This document shows, piece by piece, positions 18,204 to 27,670 of a DNA stretch of 32,009 nt. Within the stretch, counting starts at the first letter, position 1. The number at the start of each line of letters is the position of its first letter. The stretch is from assembly GCA_012838635.1 (NCBI GenBank), contig DUOW01000020.1, forward strand, positions 1-32,009, written 5' to 3'. This DNA comes from Acholeplasma sp. (lineage in GTDB: Bacteria; Bacillota_I; Bacilli_A; ML615J-28; CAG-698). Under the pieces are notes generated by a model that had not been told where the DNA came from, ran no database searches, and saw only the letters and a program-made list of their open reading frames with translations. Made by a program: the position numbers and the translations under genes.

Positions 18204-19202
18204 TTAATCCTTTAACCCACTCGTAGCCATTGTTTCAATCATACTACTTTGGGAGATGATAAACATCGTAATCGGTACTGTAATCATAATTAAACTTACC
18301 GCAGCTAACGTACCCGATCTTGCAGCACCAGCTGTTGCTATTTGCGATAGGGCATAACTTACCATCTTGAAGTCTTCTCTATAAATGTACATTGCACCTT
18401 GAGTATTCCATAAGCTTTGGAAAACTAAAATAATTAAAGTAATCCAAGCTGGTTTTACTAAAGGCATAACAATTGTCCAGAAAATCTTAAAGTCTCCAGC
18501 TCCATCTAGCTTTGCCGACTCAATATATGATGTTGGTACTTGTGACATAAACTGTTTCATTAAGAATAATCCTAATGATGAACCAATCATCGGCAAAATT
18601 AAAGCTAGTGGATTATCGATTAAACCAAGCCAGTTAAAGATAATATAGTTTGGAATCGATGTTACTGCTGCTGGGAACATTAACGAATAAACGATAATCG
18701 TAAAGATAACATTTCCACCAGGAATCTTATATTTTGCTAGTGGGTAAGCGCACATTGAAGCAATAACTACGTGTCCTACTGTTCCCAAAATAGTTACCAT
18801 AACTGTGTTAAATAGGTATCTAGCAAATGGAACAGTTGAGTTTGCTAAGGCAACGCTTAAATCTGTAAAGTTATCTAAAGTAGGGTTTCTTACAAAAATG
18901 TTTGGCGGGAACTTAAATAACTCATCTAGTGGTTTAAAAGCATTATTAATTACCAAAATTAAAGGTAAAGCACTTAAAATCCCCGCTACACATAGGAAGA
19001 AGAATAAGACTAAGTCTCCTCCTACTGATCTATTAATTCTCTTTTTCTTTTTACTACGACGATGTACCTTTATCGTACTAATTTCAGCGAAAGGACGAGA
19101 ATCAATACTTTTAGCACGTTTAGCATTACGAAGAGCTTTTTTATCTTCTTTTAACTGTGCTTTTTCAGCTGCAGTTAATTTAGCTTTTTTAGCTTGAGCC
19201 AT
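18204..19202 (-). CDS. Carbohydrate ABC transporter permease (MalG type)
   Basis: EAA loop IESAKLDGAGDFKIFWTIVMPLVKPAW; basic N-terminal extension. Confidence 0.88.
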   Translation of the reverse strand: MAQAKKAKLTAAEKAQLKEDKKALRNAKRAKSIDSRPFAEISTIKVHRRSKKKKRINRSVGGDLVLFFFLCVAGILSALPLILVINNAFKPLDELFKFPPNIFVRNPTLDNFTDLSVALANSTVPFARYLFNTVMVTILGTVGHVVIASMCAYPLAKYKIPGGNVIFTIIVYSLMFPAAVTSIPNYIIFNWLGLIDNPLALILPMIGSSLGLFLMKQFMSQVPTSYIESAKLDGAGDFKIFWTIVMPLVKPAWITLIILVFQSLWNTQGAMYIYREDFKMVSYALSQIATAGAARSGTLAAVSLIMITVPITMFIISQSSMIETMATSGLKD

Positions 19203-20206
19203 TATGATCCCACCTTTCCAATAATTTTTCTAATTAATTTATTTAAAACGATTGCGGAAACGAAAAGGATTGTCGCAATTGCCGAAGCATAACCCATCTC
19301 GAATCTTTGTCCACCATAGTCTTGCAAGTGGTTTACAATCGTATGACCAGCATAGTTAATAGAAGGGAAACCCGCTAAAGTAGTCGTTACAGCACCTACA
19401 CCAAGTGATGATGAGATTTGTAATACAGCACTAAATAAAAGCTGTGGTCTCATGTTTGGTAAGGTAATATACCATAACTCTTGCCAACGGTTTTTAACAC
19501 CATCAACTGCTGCTGCCTCATATTGTGATCTATCTACACCTTTTAAACCGGCAATCAAAGTTAAGAAGTTAACTCCTAAGCTCATCCAAAGCTGAACGAT
19601 AATTACAATCGGTAAGATGTATTTTTCTGTTTGAAGCCATAGAATTGGTTCTCTAATAAAACCCCATTTAATTAAGAAGGCATTGGCATAGCCATAAATA
19701 TCACTAGAGAAAATCAAACTCCAAATCGTAATCGCACCTCCAGAAATTGAAGGAGCATAGAAAATTAAAGTTACAAATGCTCTTAATTTATCTGGAAGTT
19801 CATTAATTAACCAAGCTAGAATAAATGAAATTAAATATCCTAATGGCCCAGTAATAATTGCGATAATTAAAGTATTTTGAACAGCTATAATGAAAATTGG
19901 ATCATCAAGTAACAATGTTAAGTAGTTAGACCAACCAATAAATTTAGGAGCTTCAAGTAAGTTAAAGTATGTAAAACTTAAAAAGAAACTCATTAAAACA
20001 GGTAAAACTGTAAATAAGAAAAATAGTGCTAAATAAGGAATCATCATTAAATATAATGTTTTATTTAACCAGAATTTTCTTCTTGCTGGTTTTTTTCTGC
20101 TCCAAATGTCTAAACGGCGGGCTGTATCTTCTTTCCACTCACGAAAAGATCTTCTTTTCTTAATAGCTTGGTTATCTACCATAACTTTATCAGCCATACT
20201 ATGCAA
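19202..20206 (-). CDS. Carbohydrate ABC transporter permease (MalF type)
   Basis: EAA loop YEAAAVDGVKNRWQELWYITLPNMRPQLLF; TM segments; overlaps neighbours. Confidence 0.87.
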   Translation of the reverse strand: MHSMADKVMVDNQAIKKRRSFREWKEDTARRLDIWSRKKPARRKFWLNKTLYLMMIPYLALFFLFTVLPVLMSFFLSFTYFNLLEAPKFIGWSNYLTLLLDDPIFIIAVQNTLIIAIITGPLGYLISFILAWLINELPDKLRAFVTLIFYAPSISGGAITIWSLIFSSDIYGYANAFLIKWGFIREPILWLQTEKYILPIVIIVQLWMSLGVNFLTLIAGLKGVDRSQYEAAAVDGVKNRWQELWYITLPNMRPQLLFSAVLQISSSLGVGAVTTTLAGFPSINYAGHTIVNHLQDYGGQRFEMGYASAIATILFVSAIVLNKLIRKIIGKVGS

Positions 20207-23200
20207 TATCCTCTCTAGTTATAAAACCAAATTCTTTTCTTTTCTTTGTCAACTCGGCATTAATTGTATTTACATAAGTTAGAAGTATTTCTCGAGGATT
20301 CTTCTTTTCGTTAATTGTTTTTCTAAAAGCATTCTCGACGTTTCTTCCTGTATAGTAACCACCAGCTACTTCTGGAATACCAACTGTATTAACCCATTGA
20401 GAAAGTAAAACTTCTTTTTCTTCTGTTGTCCAAGCCATACTCTTGAAAGCATCCATATTCGCTGTGTTATGACGAGCTGCCGAACCTAAAATTGACTCTA
20501 ATTCCTGAGCATAAGATAATTGTGTTGGAGCGGATGTAACCCACTTTAAGAACTCCCAACTTGACTCAGGATCTTTTGTTTGTTTCATAATAATACCTGC
20601 TGATCCACTTGCAGCACCTTTGTTATTAACGATTCCAGTTTCAGAATCTTTCACACCTGGAATTGGTGCAAAGCCCCATTTACCAGTAATCTCTGGTGCG
20701 AAAACAGCAAGGTAGTTAAAGTTTGTATAATCTACAACTCCAATTGGAGTTTCACCTGTTCTAAATCTGTTTAAGAAACTTGCAGCTGTTGGGAAAGAAT
20801 AATCTGTATAATACTTAACCCAAGTTTCAAATGATTGCAATGCTTCTTCTCTATCTAAAGCTGTTGCTGTTTTATCTTCTGTATAGAAACTACCACCATT
20901 TTGGAATAACATCGAAGCAAACACTTGGTTTACAGCTGCTGATGCACCAACAGCACTTAATGGAAGATAGAATTGTAAGTTAGAAATTTGTAACTCAGTT
21001 ACTAAACTTGTAACTTCATCCCATGTTTTAGGTACTGTCCATCCTCTTTCTTCAAAAATATCTTTTCGATAGAAAGTAACTAAGAAAGATTGGGTGATTG
21101 GTAGAGCATAAAACTCTAAATCATTCACATCTGCTGTTTTTTGTAAAGCATAAGGTGTCATTGCACTATCAGCAAATCTTGGAGTAGATTCACCATTGAT
21201 CAACAATCTAACTCCATATTCGGTAACTTCATATTTAAAGTCATCAAATTGTGAAATATCATAAGAAGCATTTCTTAAAGCATAGTTTACAGGAAGTCCG
21301 TTATATACGTTTAAGGCTACATCTGGGCCTGTACCAGCAAGTGTAGCCGGTAATAAAACTCCGGGATCTACAACCTTTAAAATAACGTTAATTCCGTATT
21401 GGTTAGTAAATGTTGTGTCAGATAAAGTTTTTAAAGCATTAGCTTGCTCTCTACCAGCAACAGCACTAGTTAAGAACCATACTTCAATTTCTTTATCAAA
21501 TCCTTCGGCATGTGTTACGCCAATTGATTGATAATCAAAGAAGAAAGTCATAAAGAAAGCTTTAATATCAAACCATGTTCCGCTAAACCAGTCAGCATTT
21601 GGTTTTGGTAGTTCAGCATCACTACTTGAAACATACAATGCTTCAACTGTAAGTGATTGTTCTTGAATACTTGTAATCCAAGTTCCAAGTGAAGATAAGT
21701 TTTGAACAAACGTTCCTAATCTTTCTTGAATTGTTCTTGGCTTTTCTAAAAATGATTCAAGCTGAATTGCCATTGTATCTAGTACGGATACTAAACTTCC
21801 CTTTTCTCCTGAAAGCTGAGTAATATGTTCTGATACTTCTCTTAATCTAATTGCATTTTCTTCAAAACACTCTAATAAACCAACAATACGAGCATTATCT
21901 CCATATAGGTGATATTCTTGGTATGGGTCTGGGTTAACTGTAGTTATAGAAATGATTTGTAAATACATATTATTTAAATCATTAACAACATTTTTAACTT
22001 GGTTAATCGGACCACCATATGCTCCTAATGTTGACTCTAATCTAATCGTGTTAATTCCTTCATGGAAATAAAACTTATATTTTTCTTCACTATTTCCTAA
22101 AGTAACTAATCGCCAATTTGTACTGTAATTGAAATTAGAGTTATTAGCTTCAATAAATGGAATTTCTCCATTAATATATAATCTTCTTGTAGAGAAAAGT
22201 CCACGAGCTGTATTCTGTTTAGCTTTAAAACTAAGTTCATACATTCCCGCTTCTTCCACATCAACTTCCCATTCAATCCAATCTCCAGGTGCTGTCCATT
22301 TTGTACCACCAATTGAGTTTAGTGTTATTTTAACTGGATGCGATGGAGTGTTTGTTGGCGAAGTACGATCAGCAATCGCATATAAAGTAGGAGATGAACG
22401 TTTTGTTGAATTTTCAGCTTCTACTTGTAACATTACATTACTTGGCTCATTCTTATCTTGATGTTGATTTAGATAATCTTGATAAGTAACAACTTCAGGA
22501 ACTGCTTCAACTGTTAAAGAAATAATACTCATATTTTCTCTAATTGAATCAAAAGTAATTGTATTAGCTCCTGCTTTGAAATAAAACATATAAGGATTAA
22601 CTACATAACCTGTATAATCTCTTATATAGCTTTGATTTACATCAAATATTTCCATTTGTGATGGTTTCATATCATTGCCATTAATGTCTTGAATGATTTC
22701 TCCTTTGTCTTTCCACATTCTATAGAATCTAATGTTTCGAGCAGATTCAAATGGTAATTCACCATTAATCAAAATAATTCTCTCAACATTGGCACCACCA
22801 CTAGTATCTCTAACATTGAAACTTTCATCACGAAGTTTCTCAGCATAATATTCTACTTTCAAATAATAGAATCCTGCCTCAGGAATATCGACAGGAAAAG
22901 TAATACTTCCTGTTTCTGATGTGTAATATCCTGCCTTTTTTTCTCCATTTGGTAAAACAATTGAGTTATTAGGATCATCTACATCCATATACTTAAAGTC
23001 AATTGCATTTGCACTTGGAGTACCCAATGTTATGTCTACTGTAATATCTTCAACTTGAGGTTTTACAATCAAAGGTTTAACGTCTTTATTAAAATCCAAT
23101 ACTGCTAATCTTTGAGGATCAGAAATACCCGTAGCCTTAGCTCTAATGTAGTTATTGTAATCACCTTCGGGATATAACTCTTCTGGAATATATGAATCTG

Positions 23201-23450
23201 ACGTTGTTCGATCTGGTCTAAAACTCTTCACAATTGAAACTGTGATGATTGTTACTAGTAAAACTAAAATTGTAATCCAAATTGCTCGTTTAATCATCTT
23301 CACACGATTAGTTTTACGCTTTAGTTTACTTTCACTTGAATCAACTAAATCATAATTCACAGTAGTAATCTTGACATCTTCAATTGCTACTGCTTCTTTT
23401 TTAACTTCTTCAACTTCTTGTTCTTGAAGTTTCTTTTCTTCTTTACTCAT
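20199..23450 (-). CDS. Membrane-anchored extracellular solute-binding protein with two CBM-like domains
   Basis: Charged cytosolic N-terminus then TM (AIWITILVLLVTIITVSIV), no lipobox; two beta-sandwich CBM-like regions (ETGSITFPVDIPEAGFYYLKVEYYAE; GTKWTAPGDWIEWEVDVEEAGMYELSFKAKQNT); C-terminal SBP domain (IEVWFLTSAVAGREQANALKTLSDTTFTNQYGINVILKVV...GPDVALNV). Confidence 0.75.
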   Translation of the reverse strand: MSKEEKKLQEQEVEEVKKEAVAIEDVKITTVNYDLVDSSESKLKRKTNRVKMIKRAIWITILVLLVTIITVSIVKSFRPDRTTSDSYIPEELYPEGDYNNYIRAKATGISDPQRLAVLDFNKDVKPLIVKPQVEDITVDITLGTPSANAIDFKYMDVDDPNNSIVLPNGEKKAGYYTSETGSITFPVDIPEAGFYYLKVEYYAEKLRDESFNVRDTSGGANVERIILINGELPFESARNIRFYRMWKDKGEIIQDINGNDMKPSQMEIFDVNQSYIRDYTGYVVNPYMFYFKAGANTITFDSIRENMSIISLTVEAVPEVVTYQDYLNQHQDKNEPSNVMLQVEAENSTKRSSPTLYAIADRTSPTNTPSHPVKITLNSIGGTKWTAPGDWIEWEVDVEEAGMYELSFKAKQNTARGLFSTRRLYINGEIPFIEANNSNFNYSTNWRLVTLGNSEEKYKFYFHEGINTIRLESTLGAYGGPINQVKNVVNDLNNMYLQIISITTVNPDPYQEYHLYGDNARIVGLLECFEENAIRLREVSEHITQLSGEKGSLVSVLDTMAIQLESFLEKPRTIQERLGTFVQNLSSLGTWITSIQEQSLTVEALYVSSSDAELPKPNADWFSGTWFDIKAFFMTFFFDYQSIGVTHAEGFDKEIEVWFLTSAVAGREQANALKTLSDTTFTNQYGINVILKVVDPGVLLPATLAGTGPDVALNVYNGLPVNYALRNASYDISQFDDFKYEVTEYGVRLLINGESTPRFADSAMTPYALQKTADVNDLEFYALPITQSFLVTFYRKDIFEERGWTVPKTWDEVTSLVTELQISNLQFYLPLSAVGASAAVNQVFASMLFQNGGSFYTEDKTATALDREEALQSFETWVKYYTDYSFPTAASFLNRFRTGETPIGVVDYTNFNYLAVFAPEITGKWGFAPIPGVKDSETGIVNNKGAASGSAGIIMKQTKDPESSWEFLKWVTSAPTQLSYAQELESILGSAARHNTANMDAFKSMAWTTEEKEVLLSQWVNTVGIPEVAGGYYTGRNVENAFRKTINEKKNPREILLTYVNTINAELTKKRKEFGFITREDIA

Positions 23451-25305
23451 TGTTTTCTCCTTGTAATGCTTTGTAGTGAAGCTTTCCTAATTTAAAGACT
23501 GCTTCCAACATTTCCATTGACTCAGCTAGATTGCTTTGTTTATTTCTAGCTAGCCATAACTCTTTTTGTTTATTTAATATTTTTTCCTTCTTAAATAGTT
23601 TTTCCAACAATTTAAGTTTCTTACTTTTAGCTAATTTAGGATTAAAACTTTGCATTAATAATCTTGTAACTAAAACTAAATCAATACTTTGGTTAACCTC
23701 ATCAATAACTAACTTTTTATCTTTAATCTTTAGTTTAGTATTTTTTAGCCCTTTTCGGTAAATTTCTAAATAATCTACTAAAGCTTGATATTTAGCTTCT
23801 TCAATAATGCTGTTTTTAATTTTCTCATAGTAATATTCTAAAGGTGCATCTTGCTTTAAAGCATAACTTGCCCACATATAACCAAAGAAAGTTAATGTAG
23901 CATTTGTAATATAGTAGTTTTCAAATTGATAATAATTACCAATCCCAAGTAAGATTTGGGCAAAGTTTCCTTTTTCATCTTTAAATACTTCTTCGTTTAA
24001 GTATTTAACAACATTAACCATTTCACCTTCTTCTAGACTCCAAGAATAAAATCCTGCAAACACTAAAGGTGCTACAATTGATGGAAGTAATTGCAAGTGA
24101 CCTGCATCACCCCAATCAGTTAGTACAATACCTAAACCATTGTATTTATAAACATTATCACATGCACTTTTAATATTTGCGATAAAGTCATAAGTTCTAC
24201 CAGTAAAACTACACCAACTTGTCGTACCAGGAGCAGCAGCAAATTTAATATTTAACGTTCCTAAAGTTTTTAATGTTTCAGAAAACTTATATGTAGCATC
24301 ATAACCCCAATCAATAAAGATAATATCTTTAGGTAGTTTCTTTAAAGCCTCTTTGTCTTTAATTAAAACATCCCCCCACATAATTGGTTTTTTATCGTAT
24401 TTTTTAACTTCTTCTAACACTAAATTTAAGTAATCTAAATAAACATTACTTAACCCTTCTTTTTCCACAATCTCCTTAGTCTTACCCATCCCAAGTTCCA
24501 TTGGTTCATCAAAGTTAATATTGAAATATTTAGACTTTCGTCCAGGTAACATCTCTTCATACATCTTACTTACTAGTTTGATTGATCTTGGATCTTTTGG
24601 ATCTACTGTCACCGGATCTCTATGTCTACCCCAATAGAAGGCTCCATCAGGACAAATAGCTAAATCTTTATATTCTTTTGTGGCAAGCCATGGTCCCATA
24701 TGACCAAAACCATTTTGGTTAGGAACAAAATCTATTTCTCTTGCAAAACAGTAATCTTCAATTAACCTATATTCATTCTTCGTAATATAGCCATCTTCTA
24801 ATAAATACTTTCTTGCAAAGTCATATTCATAGCTAAACCCCTCTACATATAACTCAAAATGATTCATCTTTAATTCTGCCATAAGATCAATGATTTTGTA
24901 GATAGTTTCGATCGTAGGTACTTTATTACGACTAATATCTAAAGTAAATCCTCTTACTAAAAGCTTTGGTTCATCCCAAATCTCTACAGTTTCGATTCTC
25001 TCTGATTTAAAGATTTGCTTTAAAGTTTGGCTTGCATAAAAAGCTGAAGCTGCATCATTGTAATAAATATCAATCTTATCTTTATCAATAACAATCTTAT
25101 ATGTTTGAATAGATCTTGCCTGTTCATAGATAAAATTAATATCCCCGATTTTGTTTGTTTTCTTTACTTTAAGAAATCTCTTTAGATTATCAAAAACGTT
25201 TTCTAAATTTTCAGTTAAAAAAACGGAATATTTATCTTTCTTTGTAAATTCTTCTTTCGTATATTTAATATACTTAACCTTTGGGTAAATCTTATACAAT
25301 TTCAA
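23443..25305 (-). CDS. GH20-type beta-N-acetylhexosaminidase, apparently cytoplasmic
   Basis: LLVRGFTLDISRNKVPTIETIYKIIDLMAELKMNHFELYVEGFSY; FVPNQNGFGHMGPWLATKEYKDLAICPDG; candidate catalytic D-E in KYFNINFDEPMELG. TTG start with AAAGGAA SD; no signal peptide. Confidence 0.78.
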   Translation of the reverse strand: MKLYKIYPKVKYIKYTKEEFTKKDKYSVFLTENLENVFDNLKRFLKVKKTNKIGDINFIYEQARSIQTYKIVIDKDKIDIYYNDAASAFYASQTLKQIFKSERIETVEIWDEPKLLVRGFTLDISRNKVPTIETIYKIIDLMAELKMNHFELYVEGFSYEYDFARKYLLEDGYITKNEYRLIEDYCFAREIDFVPNQNGFGHMGPWLATKEYKDLAICPDGAFYWGRHRDPVTVDPKDPRSIKLVSKMYEEMLPGRKSKYFNINFDEPMELGMGKTKEIVEKEGLSNVYLDYLNLVLEEVKKYDKKPIMWGDVLIKDKEALKKLPKDIIFIDWGYDATYKFSETLKTLGTLNIKFAAAPGTTSWCSFTGRTYDFIANIKSACDNVYKYNGLGIVLTDWGDAGHLQLLPSIVAPLVFAGFYSWSLEEGEMVNVVKYLNEEVFKDEKGNFAQILLGIGNYYQFENYYITNATLTFFGYMWASYALKQDAPLEYYYEKIKNSIIEEAKYQALVDYLEIYRKGLKNTKLKIKDKKLVIDEVNQSIDLVLVTRLLMQSFNPKLAKSKKLKLLEKLFKKEKILNKQKELWLARNKQSNLAESMEMLEAVFKLGKLHYKALQGENNE

Positions 25306-25325
25306 TCATTCCTTTCGTTTTGAGT

Positions 25326-25333
25326 GTATATAC
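25326..25333. promoter_or_regulatory. Possible GntR/HutC-type operator half-palindromes
   Basis: Perfect 8-bp palindrome GTATATAC fits GT-N-TA-N-AC, downstream of the -10 box. Confidence 0.3.
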
Positions 25334-25344
25334 TATATAACAAA

Positions 25345-25373
25345 ATTATACTACAAAAACGATTTTTTTTCAA
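25345..25373 (-). promoter_or_regulatory. Sigma-A-type promoter for the GH20/transport operon
   Basis: Minus strand TTGAAA-N17-TATAAT. Confidence 0.7.
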
Positions 25374-25388
25374 GGTCAAATTGAATAA

Positions 25389-25414
25389 AAAAAGAGCATT
25401 TTTATGCTCTTTTT
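25389..25414 (-). terminator. Rho-independent terminator ending the upstream operon
   Basis: 11-bp stem AAAAAGAGCAT/ATGCTCTTTTT, 4-nt loop, minus-strand T-run; overlaps the stop codon of the DigH-like gene. Confidence 0.85.
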
Positions 25415-26696
25415 AGATACTTTTTACATCTTTTGTCCACAAACTTTTAATTGATTTTTGAGCTGCCGGATAATTATCTTGCTTATCAACTAAGTTGTGA
25501 TAAGTAAAGAAAATTTCTCCAGAAACATAATCTAAAGTACTATTAAATAGTAATTGGTTTTTAATTTCATCTGGATTTATCCAGTAATTATTACTACCCA
25601 TACGGTATAAGCCCATACCAATATAAAGTTTAGTTTTTGTTTTTTTACTAGCTTCATTCCACCATTTTGCTAAGTCGGCATACTTTACAATTTCTTTTTC
25701 TGATCCATCTTCTAAAACTTTATGATAATCAAGGTTGAAATAATCTTGAGGGACTACATAATCAATATAACCTTTTTCCATCCAGTAATAGATATCAGCA
25801 TATAATCCTTCATAGCAATTAAAGCATGATTCATCATTATTTGAACCATATTCCCAGGCATTTTCTTTTGAAGAATACTTAGTACTTGTACGGTAAATAC
25901 CAAAAGGACTAATCCCAAATTCAACTTTACGGTCTAATGTATCTAGCTTTTCTTTCATCATCTTAATTAAACAAGTTACATTGTATCTTCTAAAGTCAGC
26001 TTTGTTTTTAATTCCAACTTGATATTGTTTCTTTTCTTCATCTGGATCTACATATTCTTCATAAGGATAGAAATAGTCATCCATATGGATTGCTTTTACA
26101 TCATATTTTCTTGCTATCTCTAAAGCAGAATCACTGACAAACTCTTGAACTTCTTTAGAAGCAGGATCTAAGATTAAAGCTTTACGGCTAGTTTCCATAA
26201 CTAAATGAGGATTCTTCTTCGCAAAGTTTTTATCATCTAGCGTTTTTAAATACTCATCTTTTGTCATTTCTAATTTATCTAAAGTAATTTGACTTACACG
26301 ATAGGGATTAAGCCAAGCATGAACTTCAATTTGCTCTTTTTTAGCTTTTTCAATAAAGTATCCTAAAATATCAAACCCAGGATATTTCCCTTGTTCTCCA
26401 GTAATATAAGAACTCCAAGGATTTAACTCTGATTCATAGAAAGCATCATTAGTAGGTCTAACCTGAAAAATAACGGCATTCATCTTATATTCTTTAACTG
26501 TTTTGATAATATCATCTAAATGCTTTTTGTAATCTTCTACATCCTTTAGTTTAGGTAAATCAATGTTTGCAACAGTTGAAACCCATACTCCTCTTAAAGC
26601 ATCCTTTTCTTCTATTTTTTCAGGAATTAAAACAGGCTCTTCGCTGCGAAAATAAGTAACAAATCCTACCTTAGAATCTCTTTTGATTTTTCTCAT
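25413..26696 (-). CDS. GHL10/DUF187-family glycoside hydrolase (DigH/YddW-YngK-like), no signal peptide
   Basis: LRGVWVSTVANIDLP; MNAVIFQVRPTNDAFYESELNPWSSYITGEQGKYPGFDIL; EVHAWLNPYRVS; AIHMDDYFYPY. Confidence 0.85.
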   Translation of the reverse strand: MRKIKRDSKVGFVTYFRSEEPVLIPEKIEEKDALRGVWVSTVANIDLPKLKDVEDYKKHLDDIIKTVKEYKMNAVIFQVRPTNDAFYESELNPWSSYITGEQGKYPGFDILGYFIEKAKKEQIEVHAWLNPYRVSQITLDKLEMTKDEYLKTLDDKNFAKKNPHLVMETSRKALILDPASKEVQEFVSDSALEIARKYDVKAIHMDDYFYPYEEYVDPDEEKKQYQVGIKNKADFRRYNVTCLIKMMKEKLDTLDRKVEFGISPFGIYRTSTKYSSKENAWEYGSNNDESCFNCYEGLYADIYYWMEKGYIDYVVPQDYFNLDYHKVLEDGSEKEIVKYADLAKWWNEASKKTKTKLYIGMGLYRMGSNNYWINPDEIKNQLLFNSTLDYVSGEIFFTYHNLVDKQDNYPAAQKSIKSLWTKDVKSI

Positions 26697-27670
26697 TTGA
26701 AATCCTTTCTCATAATCGCAAATGACTTCACAATTCTCATCCCTGCATATAAATAAATATTACGAGCTTTATTATCACTACCAGTAAATAAAGTCATAAA
26801 TTTAGCTCCATTTTGTTTTGATCTCAAACAAAGCTCACAGAACATCGTTTTACCTAGCCCTCTAGCTCTAACAGAAGAATGAATACCAACACCTGATAAA
26901 TAACCTCTTCCTGAAGGTTCAGTAAAGATTGGACCAGTAAAACCTAAAGCACGATTATCTTTCTTAACAACTAATAATCTATTTAAATTACCAAGTTTTC
27001 TTTGTCTTTCAATTTCCTCAAACCAAGTAGGACTATTTAAATCTTCAAATAGTTCTTTTAAACCATAGTCTTTTTCTTCATCAAAGAAATCAATGAAATA
27101 ACCATCTTTCTCATTTTCTTTTTTCTTGTTTACTACATACTCTGGAAGTTCATAATTTTCAAGCTCTAAATGGAAGGCATCTAACTGTCCATTTGTATTA
27201 TATCCATAACTTAGAAGTAGGAAATAATAAGCTGAATTAAACTCAACTGCAGGCGCTCCTGGATGGTTATGTTTATCATATCCAGGAACATACCACTCTA
27301 GATTTATTGGGTTTCCAAAGTAACAACGAACAAATTTCTTGCCATTTTCCTTAAGATATTGTTCTAACTTTTCTAAAATCTTAGTTCCATATCCTTGTCT
27401 TTGATACTCCTTTTTTACAACGACAAACGTAATAAACCCTGGTGTTTCTGGATTTTGATTAGTTACATTAGCTTGTCCTGCACCAATTAACTCCTCATCT
27501 TTATAAAGTAACACTAAACTTTCATCTTTAAAATAAGGATTTTTTAAGAATTTATTCGTAAATAACTCTTCTGTCCATGGCTTAAAAATCCCGTTTTCCC
27601 CTGTTGCATTTTCATTCCAAAGCTTTATTAAAGCTGGCAATTGATCTTTTGAAAACTTTTTAAACTTCAT
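26693..27670 (-). CDS. Tandem GNAT-family N-acetyltransferase
   Basis: VVKKEYQRQGYGTKILEKLEQYLKENG and GVGIHSSVRARGLGKTMFCELCLRSKQNG; start adjusted to MKFKKFSKDQ (SD AAAGGA). Confidence 0.78.
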   Translation of the reverse strand: MKFKKFSKDQLPALIKLWNENATGENGIFKPWTEELFTNKFLKNPYFKDESLVLLYKDEELIGAGQANVTNQNPETPGFITFVVVKKEYQRQGYGTKILEKLEQYLKENGKKFVRCYFGNPINLEWYVPGYDKHNHPGAPAVEFNSAYYFLLLSYGYNTNGQLDAFHLELENYELPEYVVNKKKENEKDGYFIDFFDEEKDYGLKELFEDLNSPTWFEEIERQRKLGNLNRLLVVKKDNRALGFTGPIFTEPSGRGYLSGVGIHSSVRARGLGKTMFCELCLRSKQNGAKFMTLFTGSDNKARNIYLYAGMRIVKSFAIMRKDFK

